Below are positions 42,755-53,000 of a stretch of DNA of 64,000 bases, one piece after another. Below the pieces are notes generated by a model. That model ran no database searches, was not told the DNA's origin, and worked only from the letters and a program-made list of their open reading frames with translations. This DNA comes from Pseudoips prasinana (lineage: Eukaryota; Arthropoda; Insecta; Lepidoptera; Nolidae): positions 33,082,001 through 33,146,000 of the forward strand of contig OX621255.1 in assembly GCA_951640165.1 (NCBI GenBank). Reading direction: 5' to 3'. The translations under genes were made by a program, and so were the position numbers. Positions within the stretch are counted from its first letter, which is position 1, and each line of letters begins with the position of its first letter.

Positions 42755-43033
42755 CCCTACTCCCCTCGGGGTTGCGGTGGCAGTATGAGAAGTGTCCTCT
42801 ACTGCCGCCACGTGCAAGCAGCCCCGGGAAGACAGCGAACTGTTTGTGGCGCAGTCGCTGTGCCGTACTGGCAGGAGTCGGCAAAATGGGGAGGGCAACC
42901 CACAGCTCTCCCCGGGTGCGTGTCCCGACCATCTGGGACACGGCGCAAAAAGGGGGGCACCGGAGCAGCATACCCGCGTTCCCGGGGCTCCCCCTATCAG
43001 GCGCCAGAAGAAGTCCACGGCAGGTTAGGTTTA

Positions 43034-43081
43034 GTCGGTGCGAGTCCGACATACCCACCCGCAGACACTTTTTGCGGGTGG
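43034..43081 (+). promoter_or_regulatory. SART-D 3' UTR double stem-loop
   Basis: Hairpin 1: GTCGG (43034-43038) pairs with CCGAC (43046-43050) around TGCGAGT. Hairpin 2: CCACCCGCA (43055-43063) pairs with TGCGGGTGG (43073-43081). The same two-hairpin layout with different paired bases occurs in SART-A and SART-B, which marks it as the likely RNA recognition site for reverse transcription. Confidence 0.75.
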
Positions 43082-43119
43082 CATGCATTAGCATTCCCCC
43101 TGCCTTATCAAAAAAAAAA

Positions 43120-44097
43120 ATTGGCTATATGTTTTATTTGTAAGTATATTGGAAGTGTAGTTCCTATTTATGTTATTATGTTTTATACTTCCTTGTGGCT
43201 TACCTATTCTTAATTCGTTGTATATATTTGTGATTCACTTTGATTTAATATATTTATTTCTTTTATAGTATTGTCTGGCCAACAGCTTTATTAAATTATT
43301 TTTAGCAATTGATAGATTGATTGATTTATATCCTTATTTGAACATTTTGTTATTAATTTTTTGTTTATATTGTTTTTCTATTTTGCGCTTATTGTGTGGG
43401 TTAACCATTTCATTTTATATTTGCTGTATCTTGATATATATTATTTTTGATTTATATATTTATTTTATGGTATGTTTTGTATTTTCCTGCCTGGACCAAC
43501 GGCTTTAATACTTGTTCTTGTTTAGTTTGTTTGAAAACTCATATTTTATTAATACTCTATTTTTGTTTATATTGCTTTGGTGATAGGTTTTATTTTAGCT
43601 CAATTTTATGGTTGCTTTTATATGTTACCGAATATGTATAACATCATATTTGTGTGTATATAGCTATATATATACTAGTGAAATAAATGTTTATTTTCGT
43701 TGATGCATATGATTTTATTTCAGCTTATTTGGTTTGTTTGATTTATGTTGTGGTAAATTTTTGCTTATTGTTTATTAGTATTTTAAGAGTAAGTTGTGTT
43801 TTGTTCGATTTTTTGTTTTTGCTTTAAATTACCAAATATGTATGAAGTCATATTTGTGTATATATGGTTTATATATACTGGCGAATTTACTGTTAACTCA
43901 TAGTGATATTTTGTTTGGTATTGCTAGGGCACTCTGGTTGTCTGTACTTAACATTATTATATACTTAACACATAACTATTATTTACGTACTAACTTTTAT
44001 AAACTTATCTTATATGCTTAATAAATATATGGGATATATATTATTTTTATTATTCTTTTCATCATTCCTCTTTTTTGTTTTCCTTCTGTTTTACTTT

Positions 44098-44099
<2 letters not shown>
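43120..44099. other. AT-rich non-telomeric block with ~203-bp degenerate tandem repeats
   Basis: Starts abruptly after the E12 poly(A). No coding frame is convincing. From about 43240 to 43900 the sequence shows a diverged period of about 203 bp. TTTTTTGTTTATATTG at 43357 recurs (with changes) at 43559. Similarly, CCGAATATGTATAACATCATATTTG at 43634 recurs as CCAAATATGTATGAAGTCATATTTG at 43832, and TCTGGCCAACAGCTTTATT near 43275 as CCTGGACCAACGGCTTTAAT near 43490. This resembles an old satellite or an AT-rich UTR. Confidence 0.6.

Positions 44100-44137
<38 letters not shown>
44100..44137. repeat. 38-T tract
   Basis: A pure T run on the + strand. It could be the poly(A) tail of a minus-strand retroelement whose Gag ORF lies to the right, or a plain homopolymer. 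No TTAGG/CCTAA follows on its left side. Confidence 0.8.
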
Positions 44138-44154
44138 CCATCTCTTTCCTTAAT

Positions 44155-44335
44155 ACATATTATATATTCTAGTTGTACATTGTTATTGCAGTGTGTTTAT
44201 TATTATTCTAGATATTCTTATACCTTTCATTATACAAATTATATGTTATAGTTATAATTATATTGTTATTTTACATATTCTTTTACATATATCATTCATT
44301 ATACATATTATATATTCTAGTTGTACATTGATAAT
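44155..44335. repeat. Short AT-rich degenerate repeats
   Basis: ACATATTATATATTCTAG followed by TTGTACATTG occurs at 44155 and again at 44303, with a more diverged copy at about 44234. The spacing is about 70-80 bp. No function is evident. Confidence 0.65.
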
Positions 44336-44489
44336 GTGGTTATTGTTTTTATACATATACTTTTACATATACCATTCTATTACGCTTTCCTTTGTAATTT
44401 CTATATATTATCACAATATATATTCTTACAACTATCTCTTTTAACATATCTTTCGCAATCCTGACACTGTAAGTATTTATATGCACATA

Positions 44490-44578
44490 GATACACACAC
44501 ACATTTGTGCACATACACACACATATATATATGTACATATAGACACTTACATGCACTTACACATACATACATACATAT
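44490..44578. repeat. CA/TA-rich microsatellite
   Basis: Runs of ACACAC, ACATAT, CACTTACATG and ACATACATACATACAT. Some R1-clade elements (Waldo) are known to target ACAY repeats, so it could be an insertion context, but no junction proves this. Confidence 0.75.
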
Positions 44579-44634
44579 GGGCGATAACTAGTTCTTAATT
44601 GTTGGCCAATTTTTCAAAAATTTGCCTTACAATT

Positions 44635-44967
44635 TTAATTGCCACAGTACCTTATTGCCCTAGCAATACTCTCACATGTTTTATAAAGATTTCTGATTGA
44701 TTTTGTAGGGGTTGGTCCAGGTTTCATTATATAGATTATTGTGGGATACTTTTGGGGCACAGTCAGATCCACCATTACGTGTGTCGCTTTTTCCAAGTTG
44801 TTGCGGCCCGCACTCGCCAGGATGGACCGCTTTTTGTCTTCGGCGTTCTTACAACTAATTTTATTATTATAATAGGTCAGCTTGTAGGTGCTGGCGATCC
44901 ATCCCCCCGTAGTGTTTGTCGTAAGTTGGCGCACAGCGCATCCAGCCAACACCGTTCCGGCTAAGCG
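44635..44967 (-). other. Open frame following the Gag stop in the same frame
   Basis: After the TGA at 44968-44970 the same frame stays open for about 110 codons (RLAGTVLAGCAVRQL... to AIRYCGN) before the next stop. I do not recognise the sequence. It has no endonuclease, RT or zinc-knuckle motif. It may be a readthrough extension of Gag (the stop context is TGA-C), the remains of a former downstream ORF, or chance. Confidence 0.3.
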
Positions 44968-46338
44968 TCAGGAGTACGCCACCCTCGCTCTAGCTAAGGC
45001 GTCCCACTTCCGACGCACCGGGCAGTCCTCACTGAATGCGCCGTGCCCCACATCCTCATTTCCGGCCGTTTTGCAATTTGGACAGCTTGGCTTTTGCCCT
45101 TTTTGCCATTCCTCGCACTCCGACCGTATGTGGTCACCGCCGCAGTGAGAGCATCTGTCTGTTTCCTCCGTGCATTGCTTTCGACCGTGGCCATAGCGGA
45201 GGCACCTTGTGCACTGTGTCAGCGGGGACTGGTCATAGACCCGTACCCGCTGCAGGTCGACATGCGCCTTTCCCGCCCCGACCAATCGCTTCCACACGGG
45301 GGGGGACACCTCGAGCACCACATGGTGTTCGTGTGGGTTTCGTGCCCTCTTTTTGTACCTCACCACGACGGTGACCTCCTCCTCATTAAGGTCGCCTAGT
45401 AGGTGTGTATTTTGAGTTTTGATGGACCTGACTATGTCCTCGTCCGTATTATATTTTAAAACATTGGTCAGGGCGACCAAGGGGTTTCTGTTGACCGCCT
45501 CTTCCACCTTTAGGGTGGTTGTGGACCGCCTCAGCTTGTCCGCCACATGCTGGATATCCTCCTTTACATGGCAGCCAATGATGACTTTGGCGTTTTTCGC
45601 CTTCCTGACGCGGTCCACCCTCATCCCGGTGTCCCTTGCGGCCACTGTACTCCTAATTTTTTCTATTATCGCGTCGCTCGTGTCCATCTCGTCCTCTGAC
45701 GACACGATAATAGAGTGGAGCGATTTAAGGTTGTTAGACCCCTTCGCCGCCACGACCCCTGCATACGACATTTTTTCTACGGGTGGGGCTGTGGGAGCGG
45801 AGAGTGGCATCGTCTGGAACTTTTCCAGAAGTGTGCGCGTGGATTGCGCATGCTCTGCCGCTTCTCTTCTGCCTTCTCTCAGCTCCCCCAGCACCTCCCG
45901 CATCATTGTTACTGATTCCCTTTCGGCCACTCCTCCATTCGCCTCAATCATGGCATCCAACCTTTTCTCTATTTCTTCCCCCTCCTTCTGGAGCACTTTG
46001 ACTGTACGCTGTGTCTCCTCCATCCACCGGACACAATCAACATACCGTATATACAACTTGTCTAGGTTGTCTTCGATGAGCTCCCTGATTTCTGTCTTGA
46101 TATTTCCTGCCCGATGTAAGGCTAGAAAGGCTTCCTCATATTCGTACTGGCAATCATCAGTGAGGTCATCGAATTTGTCCAACGTATATATATCGTCCAA
46201 TGTCGTGTGGCGCGGAAGTCTGCTTTCGCCTCTCGCATCTTCACTGTATTTCGCTATTGGTTTCCTGTACTTAGGGTTTCGTTTTTTGGTCTCCGTCCCT
46301 TCCCTGGTTATTTTAGGTGGGGTCCGGGCTGTTGCCAT
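44968..46338 (-). CDS. Gag-like protein with three CCHC knuckles (R1/TRAS/Waldo type)
   Basis: 456 residues from ATG 46336-46338. The N-terminal half is charged and helical (about residues 50-170, probable coiled coil around the ETQRTVKVLQKEGEEIEKRL segment). A Pro/Ala-rich hinge precedes MSYAGVVAAKG. A Gag core follows, and three knuckles lie near the C-terminus: CTRCLRYGHGRKQC, CSHCGGDHIRSEC, and a longer one (CPNCKTAG...HGAFSEDC). It ends PVRRKWDALARARVAYS. The layout is that of non-LTR ORF1 proteins, but the sequence is well separated from the SART ORF1s here and the base composition is less GC-rich. No ORF2 follows. Intactness without a partner RT suggests recent insertion, help in trans, or host use. 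Confidence 0.85.
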   Translation of the reverse strand: MATARTPPKITREGTETKKRNPKYRKPIAKYSEDARGESRLPRHTTLDDIYTLDKFDDLTDDCQYEYEEAFLALHRAGNIKTEIRELIEDNLDKLYIRYVDCVRWMEETQRTVKVLQKEGEEIEKRLDAMIEANGGVAERESVTMMREVLGELREGRREAAEHAQSTRTLLEKFQTMPLSAPTAPPVEKMSYAGVVAAKGSNNLKSLHSIIVSSEDEMDTSDAIIEKIRSTVAARDTGMRVDRVRKAKNAKVIIGCHVKEDIQHVADKLRRSTTTLKVEEAVNRNPLVALTNVLKYNTDEDIVRSIKTQNTHLLGDLNEEEVTVVVRYKKRARNPHEHHVVLEVSPPVWKRLVGAGKAHVDLQRVRVYDQSPLTQCTRCLRYGHGRKQCTEETDRCSHCGGDHIRSECEEWQKGQKPSCPNCKTAGNEDVGHGAFSEDCPVRRKWDALARARVAYS

Positions 46339-47796
46339 CTTTCGGTTTGGGGAAGTAAGTGGACGAAAGTCAACAAATATAAATAATTTCCCTCAATAGA
46401 AGGCGTCACACACAATACCAACAAACAATGTATAAAATTACAACTAAGCTAGGTTCCAATAGGATACCGTAGTCAAAAACAACAATAACTTATTTCTAGG
46501 TTCCTCAAAAGAGGCCGTCTTGTCACTAAAATAATGGTCAAAGGTGTCCCAGCCTACAATAGAAGTTTGGCTTGGAACAACCCCCTCTTTGAGGTTCAAC
46601 AAACTCAGGAACTCTTAAGTAATCTATAATAAATACAAATAATTTACAAAAACCGCCCCTGCGCGCTAATTTACCGGGGAATTTAAATGTAAAAAATATG
46701 TTATTAAGGAGATGCTATTTAACGCGTATTACCATATAAAATTTTTCGAAATTTTTTCTAATACTATTTTTTAAAAATGTTTGAATTTTGAAAAACTTAA
46801 TTTTGTTTATTTTGAATTTTTAGGGCCAGGTTTTACAAATTTTTATTTTTTCTTTTGAATTTGGTTGAATTAATAATTAAGGTATTGGTTTTGTCAAAAA
46901 TATTGATAAAAATTTCCTGATTTTGCTTGCTACCTCGAAAAGAAGGGGTAGTCAGTTTTTCGCTTATTACGCTCGTTTTACACAGTTAAAGTTTGACATA
47001 TAATCGGATCTATTAGTTTTGGGTACAGAAGGTCCCAATTCAATTGAAAAAGTTTTGAAAACACTTAAGGATTTTTTCACTATTTTGGTTCAAAAAGATC
47101 GCGAATCGATACAAATTTAATTCAATTTTTACTTAATTTAACTTAACTCTAAAACTAATTGTCCAAAAATTTTGAATTGAAGGGTGGGGTCTTCGTCTTT
47201 AACTGGGCTGTTTGGTGGTGTCCTCAAAAAGGTTCGTTCCCCGATAGGAAGTTGGTCAAATTCCCGGTTTAATCTCACTGAATTATTTTTCAAAACCCAA
47301 AAGGTGTTATTTTCGGGTTTTTCCAGGGATTTTCGGGATTTTGGTATACGGGCGTATAGGTGGGCTCAAGAGGGGTCCCGAATCCGTTTTCAGAATTCCC
47401 GGATCACTTCCGGTTACCGAGATAGCCTCGTAAACAACTTTTTTGTTTCCTCAATATCTCGGCCAATTTTTACCCGATGGAAAGCAAACTCGGTGGGGGG
47501 GTAGAGGTCCCCAAGGTGCTTCTATTAATGTAATAAAAAGTATGGGTCACCGATCTAATTTCCGAGCGCCGGTCAAAAAACTGATCTTTCGTCACTTACT
47601 TTGAGACGTTTCGGTCCGGCCTACTTCCGGTGTTTATGTCCGGGACAAGTATGTTATGCCCTCAGATGCGCCACACAATTTCACAACTTTTAACACTTCA
47701 CACTTGTTTCTAGGTCACTTTTAGCCACTTTTATCGATTTTAAACCGCGGAGCGTTCAATTTCGTGGTTATCTCCACGCGGTTTCGAGCGTAACTG
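46339..47796. other. AT-rich region between Gag ORF and TTAGG repeat (probable minus-strand 5' UTR)
   Basis: No convincing coding frame on either strand. The right third (about 47180-47796) is richer in GC and has the mixed look of a retroelement leader. The left part is very AT-rich, with homopolymer T/A runs. Because it runs from the Gag ATG to the telomeric junction, it is best explained as the leader of the minus-strand element, but no related copy is in the window to prove the border. Confidence 0.5.
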
Positions 47797-47820
47797 GGTT
47801 AGGTTAGGTTAGGTTAGGTT
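47797..47820 (+). repeat. TTAGG telomeric spacer (24 bp)
   Basis: GGTT(AGGTT)4 (preceded by one extra G) between the AT-rich block and the full-length 5' end of E13. Confidence 0.97.
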
Positions 47821-47972
47821 GGGGAACCACCCCACAGTGCTTACGTCCTCGTCGTGTTCCCTGGAAACGTCCCAGTTCTGACCACCGTAACGGAGTGGCA
47901 GACTGGGTACGGCCAAAGTGCACTGTGCATCGTAGCTATCTATTGCGTTGAGAGCTACGAATACTGCGGAGA

Positions 47973-50084
47973 ATGCCCAAACAAGCGCGGGATGCCCTCG
48001 GGCATTTCATCAAAAACGGCCCTTCTCAGGGCCAACCCAAAGGCCCTTCTCAGGGCCAACCCAAAGGCCCTTCTCAGGGCCAACCAAAAGGCCCTTCTCA
48101 GGGCCAACGCGACGCTGAAGCGTCGGAAGAAGGTAGAACCTTCTACGGAGGGAGAGTGGACGAATTGTCGGACTCCGACAACGAGTCCACTGCATCGGAT
48201 GCGGGTTCGATGGTGGTCGATCCTCGATCACGATCGGCATCGCGGAAGCGGACCTTCCTCAAGGTCGTGTCCGATGGCTCCTCGGGCTCAGGCTCGGCGA
48301 AGGAGCCTAAAAAGAGAGTCAAGGCCAAAAAGGCGTTGACAGCTGCAGACACCCACGACGTGGGTTTGGCCGATGCCCAACGTGAGTTGGATCTGGCACG
48401 GCGGGAGCAGCTCCAGCAAGAGCTGGAGGAGCGGGTTGCGGCCAAGGAGCAGCGGGCGCGCCTCGCTCGTGCAAAGGCCGAGTACGGTGCGTCCCGCGTC
48501 CTGTACGCGGACCACTCTCTGGCCGAACTAGAGAAGATGGCCTTGGAGGACGAAGAGGCGATCATGGAGGTCGCCGCCAAGTCCTCGCATTTGAAGGGGA
48601 CTTTCCAGAAGTCCCTCAGATGCCGGGCCGCCAGTATGCGTGGCATCGTCGCGGAGCTGGTGGACCGCAAGGCCACCGACGAAACGCGGCAACTGCAGGC
48701 GAAGGTAGATCGCCTGCAGTCGGAGGTCAGCCAGCTGCACCTGAAGCTGGCTGAAGCCACGGCCCAGCCGTCGCAAGCCGAGACCAGACCTGCGGAAGAG
48801 GTCCTCGCTCCCTCCTCCGGCCTAGAGGAAGTCCTCCGCAAGGCTATGGCGGAGCAGAGGACATTTGTAAGAGCCTGCCTGGCGGGCATTGAGGACCGGC
48901 TCCTGCCGGAGAAACGCCTCCGACCCTCGCTTGCAGCGGACAAGAGGCGAGAGGAGCCGGTGCCCACCTCCCAGAGAGAGGATGCCCTTCTCCCTTCGAC
49001 CACCCCGACCAACCAGCAGGGCTGGACGAGGGTGGTCGGTAAGGGGAAGGGCAAAGGCAAAAGGACGGCACCTGTCGTCACTGCCGTTCCCACCACCGCC
49101 ACTCCCAGCCAGTCGCAGCCGACTGGCAAAGGGAAGGGTAAAGGGAGAGGGAAAACCACCCCCCCAGCCACCTCCGCCACCACCCCTGCCAGTCAGTCTC
49201 AGACGACTGGCAGGGGAAAGGGGAAGGGTGCGACCCCAGCCGGTGTTAGGAGGAACTTGGTTCCTCCCAAGACCGCGGCCGTCGTGGTGACACTCACCGC
49301 GAAAGCCGCGGAGCGGGGTGAGACGTACGCGTCCATGTTGGTGCGGGCGCGTGCCACTGCCGATCCCACCAAACTGGGGATCGGCAAAGTCTCATGCCGC
49401 CGGACACAGGCTGGGGCTCGTATCTTCGAGTTCCCCGGTGCTGAGGGCGGGAAACACGCCGACCTCTTCGCAGCTAAGCTGCGAGAGGTCATTGCGGACG
49501 TGGCGAAGGTGGCCAGGCCGGTGAAGTCGGCGGCCATCGAGGTGACGGACCTGGATGACTCCGTCACCAGGGAGGAGGTGGTGGCAGCGATCGCAGCCAT
49601 TGGGGGCTGCGAAGTCGCAGCGGTGCAGGGCGGGGGCATCAGGCCCGGGCGCGGCGGCATGGGCACTATTCGCCTGGAGTGCCCAGTCGCCGCTGCCAAA
49701 GCCGTCCTCGAGAAGGGACGGCTCGCCGTCGGGTTCAGCTCGGGTGCGGTCCGGGCACTTGGGGACCAGCCTTTGAGGTGCTACAAGTGCTTCGGAATCG
49801 GCCACACCCGAGCCCTCTGTCCGTCCAGCGTAGATAGGACGGACAGCTGCTACCGCTGCGGCAAGGAGGGGCATAAATCCGCCTCCTGCAAGGCCGCCGC
49901 ACCGCACTGCGCGGTATGTGCCGCTAGTGGCCGCCCTGCGGGACATATTATGAAGGGGAGGAACTGCAGTCCTCCCCTTAAGAAGGGCAAGATACAGGCG
50001 CCGACCCGGCCTGTCATTGCCACCGCCGTCCCAGTGGCTGGGACCTCAGCGGCTGTGGAGGAGGGGGGTGCGATGACCGACTAA
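47973..50084 (+). CDS. SART-B ORF1: Gag-like RNA-binding protein
   Basis: 703 residues from ATG 47973 (MPKQARDALGHFIKN). It has four GPSQGQ repeats (residues 16-46), an acidic/Ser stretch, a basic patch, a coiled coil at about 239-262 (RQLQAKVDRLQSEVSQLHLK), a Lys/Gly linker (KGKGKGK runs), the Gag core from PPKTAAVVVTL, and knuckles from residue 603 (CYKCFGIGHTRALC, CYRCGKEGHKSASC, and a third CX2CX9HX6C). It is more diverged from E8 than E5 is. It ends TAA in TAATG (50082-50086), so ORF2 synthesis is expected to be coupled to its termination. Confidence 0.94.
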   Translation: MPKQARDALGHFIKNGPSQGQPKGPSQGQPKGPSQGQPKGPSQGQRDAEASEEGRTFYGGRVDELSDSDNESTASDAGSMVVDPRSRSASRKRTFLKVVSDGSSGSGSAKEPKKRVKAKKALTAADTHDVGLADAQRELDLARREQLQQELEERVAAKEQRARLARAKAEYGASRVLYADHSLAELEKMALEDEEAIMEVAAKSSHLKGTFQKSLRCRAASMRGIVAELVDRKATDETRQLQAKVDRLQSEVSQLHLKLAEATAQPSQAETRPAEEVLAPSSGLEEVLRKAMAEQRTFVRACLAGIEDRLLPEKRLRPSLAADKRREEPVPTSQREDALLPSTTPTNQQGWTRVVGKGKGKGKRTAPVVTAVPTTATPSQSQPTGKGKGKGRGKTTPPATSATTPASQSQTTGRGKGKGATPAGVRRNLVPPKTAAVVVTLTAKAAERGETYASMLVRARATADPTKLGIGKVSCRRTQAGARIFEFPGAEGGKHADLFAAKLREVIADVAKVARPVKSAAIEVTDLDDSVTREEVVAAIAAIGGCEVAAVQGGGIRPGRGGMGTIRLECPVAAAKAVLEKGRLAVGFSSGAVRALGDQPLRCYKCFGIGHTRALCPSSVDRTDSCYRCGKEGHKSASCKAAAPHCAVCAASGRPAGHIMKGRNCSPPLKKGKIQAPTRPVIATAVPVAGTSAAVEEGGAMTD
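48018..48105 (+). repeat. 24-bp tandem hairpin repeat (x4) in ORF1
   Basis: Units at 48018, 48042, 48066 and 48090, with the GGCCC/GGGCC stem conserved in all. Confidence 0.95.
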
Positions 50085-53000
50085 TGGGTAGAGTCGAGCA
50101 TCGCATCCTCCAGGCGAACACCAACCACTGCAGAGCGGCCCAGGATCTGCTGATGCAGACTGTGGCCGAGTGGTTGGTGGACGTGGCGGTGGTCGCCGAG
50201 CCGTACTCGATACCTGGCCGTTGGCTGGGTGATCGGGACGGCTTGGTGGCGTTGGTGTCGCGGCCTGCCACGGACTCCCCTCCCCTCTCGCTTTTAGACA
50301 GGGGTCCGGGATACGTAGCCGCCGCGTGGGGAGAAATAGCCCTGGTCGGGGTCTATTTCTCCCCAAACCGCCCTCTAAGGGACTTCGAGAACTTTCTCGA
50401 AGTCCTTACGGCAGTCGTCGGGAGGGCGGCACCACGTCAGGTCGTCGTTTTGGGCGACCTGAACGCCAAGGCGGTGGCCTGGGGCAACCCAGCGGCGTCC
50501 TGTAACGTCCGGGGGCGCGCCGTCGAATTTTGGGCGGCTTCGTGCGGCGTGTCCCTCCTGAACAGGGGGGATGTTCACACGTGTGTGCGGCAACAGGGAG
50601 GGTCAGTGGTGGACGTGTCGTTCGCCACCCCTGTGCTAGCCACACGCGTCGTGAACTGGCGGGTGGAGATGGTGGAGACCCTGTCGGACCACCGATATGT
50701 GCGGTTCGACATCTCCACCCAGAGCCCGCGGGGGAGGGCCCGCTCGGGCCAATCTCCCTTCCCGCGGTGGGCTCTCACCCGCCTGGACCGGGAGTCAGCC
50801 CAGGAGGCAGCGTTCCTCGAGGACTGGCTCTCGCCCCCTGTGCAGGGCACGGACGTGGACGCCGCAGCGGTTCGGCTGCGGGGATCCCTGACCGAGGTGT
50901 GCAACTCCAGCATGCCTCGGTCTCGCCGTCCACCTCCCCGTCGCGCCGTTTATTGGTGGACGGTGGAGCTGGCGGGGCTCCGGGCCGCGTGCGTGGAGGC
51001 CAGGAGGGCCTACACGCGGAGTCGGCGGCGCACCAGCCGATGTCAGGCTGAGGAGGACCGCCTCTACGCCTCTTACCTAGAGGCAAAGACGGTCCTCAAG
51101 TCGGAAATGTGCGCCGCCGAGGACTCGGCAAAGGCCGAGATGCTGGAGGGCCTCGACAGGGATCCGTTTGGGAGGCCGTATAAGCAGGCGCGGAGCCAGC
51201 TGCGCCCTTACGGTCCCCCATTAGCGGAGACCCTAGAGCCGGTGTTGCTGGATGGGGTGGTTCGGTCACTGTTTCCGCGCAGGACCGACTTCACCTCACC
51301 AACGATGAACCCCCCACTGGGGGGGGTGGTGGCTTCGCCGGAGGAGGAGGTCCCTCCAGTGTCGGTGGAGGAACTTCGCGCGGGGGTTCTGTCCCTCCGC
51401 GCGAAGAAGACGGCCCCTGGACCGGATGGTGTCCCCGCACGGGTGGTGGCCATCGCGGCGTCCCTCATGGAGGAGAGGTTTCGGGACCTCTTCAGCGCGT
51501 GCCTGACGGCTGGGAGGTTCCCGAAGATCTGGAAGGAGGGGCAGCTTTGCCTGCTCCGGAAGGAGGGACGCCCGGTGGACTCCCCCTCGGCATACCGGCC
51601 CATCGTCCTGCTCGATGAGGTCGGTAAATTGTTCGAGGGGATCATCGCCACCCGGCTCAATAGCCAGTTGCGGGAGGTAGGGCCAGACCTGTCGGACGCC
51701 CAGTTCGGGTTCCGACAAGGGCGTTCGACGGTCGATGCGTTGGCCCTACTCAGGGGCCAAGTGCGGGAAGCGGTCGAGGCTGGGGACGGAGTGTTGGCGG
51801 TGTCGTTCGACATCGCCAACGCCTTCAACTCCGTGCCCCACTCGACCATATTGGAGGCACTCCGGTATCACGGAGTGCCCCAATATCTGCGGGTGATCCT
51901 GGCCAACTACCTGGAGGACCGGGAGGTCCTCCTGGCGGACAGGACGGCCAGGATCAGGCGCTACGGCGCGGAGTCCGGTGTTCCACAGGGTTCGGTGCTA
52001 GGGCCCCTCTTGTGGAACATCGGATTCGATTGGCTGCTGCGCGGCACCCTCCTCCAGGGCACGAGTGTCATCTGCTACGCGGATGACACTCTCCTCGTTG
52101 CCCGGGGGAGGGATTTTAGGGAGGCGGCCTGTCTGGCCTCAGCTGGCGGATCCTTAGTGGCAGGTAGGATCCGCCAGCTTGGTTTGAGGGTGGCGCTGAA
52201 CAAGACCGAGGCCGTGTTCTTTCACGGGCCTCGGCAGCGCTGCCCTCCTGACGCCCACATCGTGGTGGAGGGCGTCCGGATAGGGGTCGGGGCCCAGATG
52301 AAGTATCTGGGCCTCGTGCTGGACAGCAGGTGGCGCTTCGGCCCGCACTTCAGCGGGCTGTCGACGCGCCTGTTAAAAGCCGCGGACGCCCTCTCGTGGC
52401 TCCTCCCGAACCTGGGCGGGCCCAAGGAGCGATGCCGGCGCCTCTATGCCGGCATCCTCAAAAGCATGGCCCTATATGGGGCTCCCATTTGGGCGGACTC
52501 CCTCCACAGGAGGGAGAATGCAACCGCCATCCGCAGGCCCCAACGGGCCATTGCACAGCGGGTGGCGCGAGCCTACCGCTCGGTGGGCTTCGCGGCGGCG
52601 TGCGCTCTGGCCGGCACCCCTCCATGGGAATTGGAGGCATGGGTGCTCGCCAGAGTGTACGAATGGGTGGCGCGGCGTAGGGCGCTGGGTGAGCGCCCCG
52701 CCGCGCAAGAGCGGGAGGCCGTGCGGCGGGAGGCGAGGGACGCAATCGTCCTTCACTGGACACGAGACCTCGCCTCCGCCACCTTTGGTCGCCGGACGCT
52801 GGACGCGCTCGGTCCAGTCCTGCGGGACTGGCTCGAGCGCCCCCACGGTTTCCTCTCTTTCCGTCTGGTGCAGGTGTTGTCCGGGCATGGCTGCTTCGGA
52901 ACGCACCTGCATCGGATCCAGAGGGAGGAGACCCCGGCGTGCCACAACTGTGGAGCCGCGGAGGACACGGCGCAGCACACCCTCGAGGTGTGCCCAGCCT

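Larger units (their letters stand above)
41743..43119 (+). mobile_element. E12: 5'-truncated copy of a fourth family (SART-D)
   Basis: The ORF2 end is clearly related to, but diverged from, SART-A and SART-B. The 3' UTR (42755-43109) is different except for the two conserved hairpins. The tail is only 10 A (43110-43119) and is followed by AT-rich DNA, not TTAGG. The left flank is a normal GGTT junction. The missing right TTAGG means either a deletion/rearrangement after insertion or insertion at the edge of the telomeric tract. Confidence 0.88.
44100..47796 (-). mobile_element. Putative minus-strand Gag-only retroelement (R1/TRAS-like)
   Basis: Read on the minus strand, a sequence starting CAGTTACGCTCGAAACCGCG directly abuts the telomeric repeat at 47797. 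It continues as a ~1.46-kb leader, an intact 456-codon Gag ORF, an AT-rich region without endonuclease or RT, and a possible 38-A tail (44137-44100). It lies opposite to all SART copies, as TRAS elements do relative to SART in silkworm. The borders are inferred. It could instead be a copy that lost ORF2, or a domesticated gag gene. Confidence 0.5.

Noticed and set aside
42785..43213. 142-codon open frame across the E12 3' UTR and flank
   Set aside because: It spans the conserved hairpins, the poly(A) tail and unrelated AT-rich DNA, and matches no protein family I know.
43317..44444. Short AT-rich open frames (Ile/Leu/Tyr-rich, 60-83 codons) that look like membrane peptides
   Set aside because: The hydrophobic look follows from AT-rich codons; no homology, start context or conservation supports them.
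44490..44578. ACAY-like microsatellite as a Waldo target site for the minus-strand Gag element
   Set aside because: No element end is joined to the microsatellite, so the link rests only on proximity.
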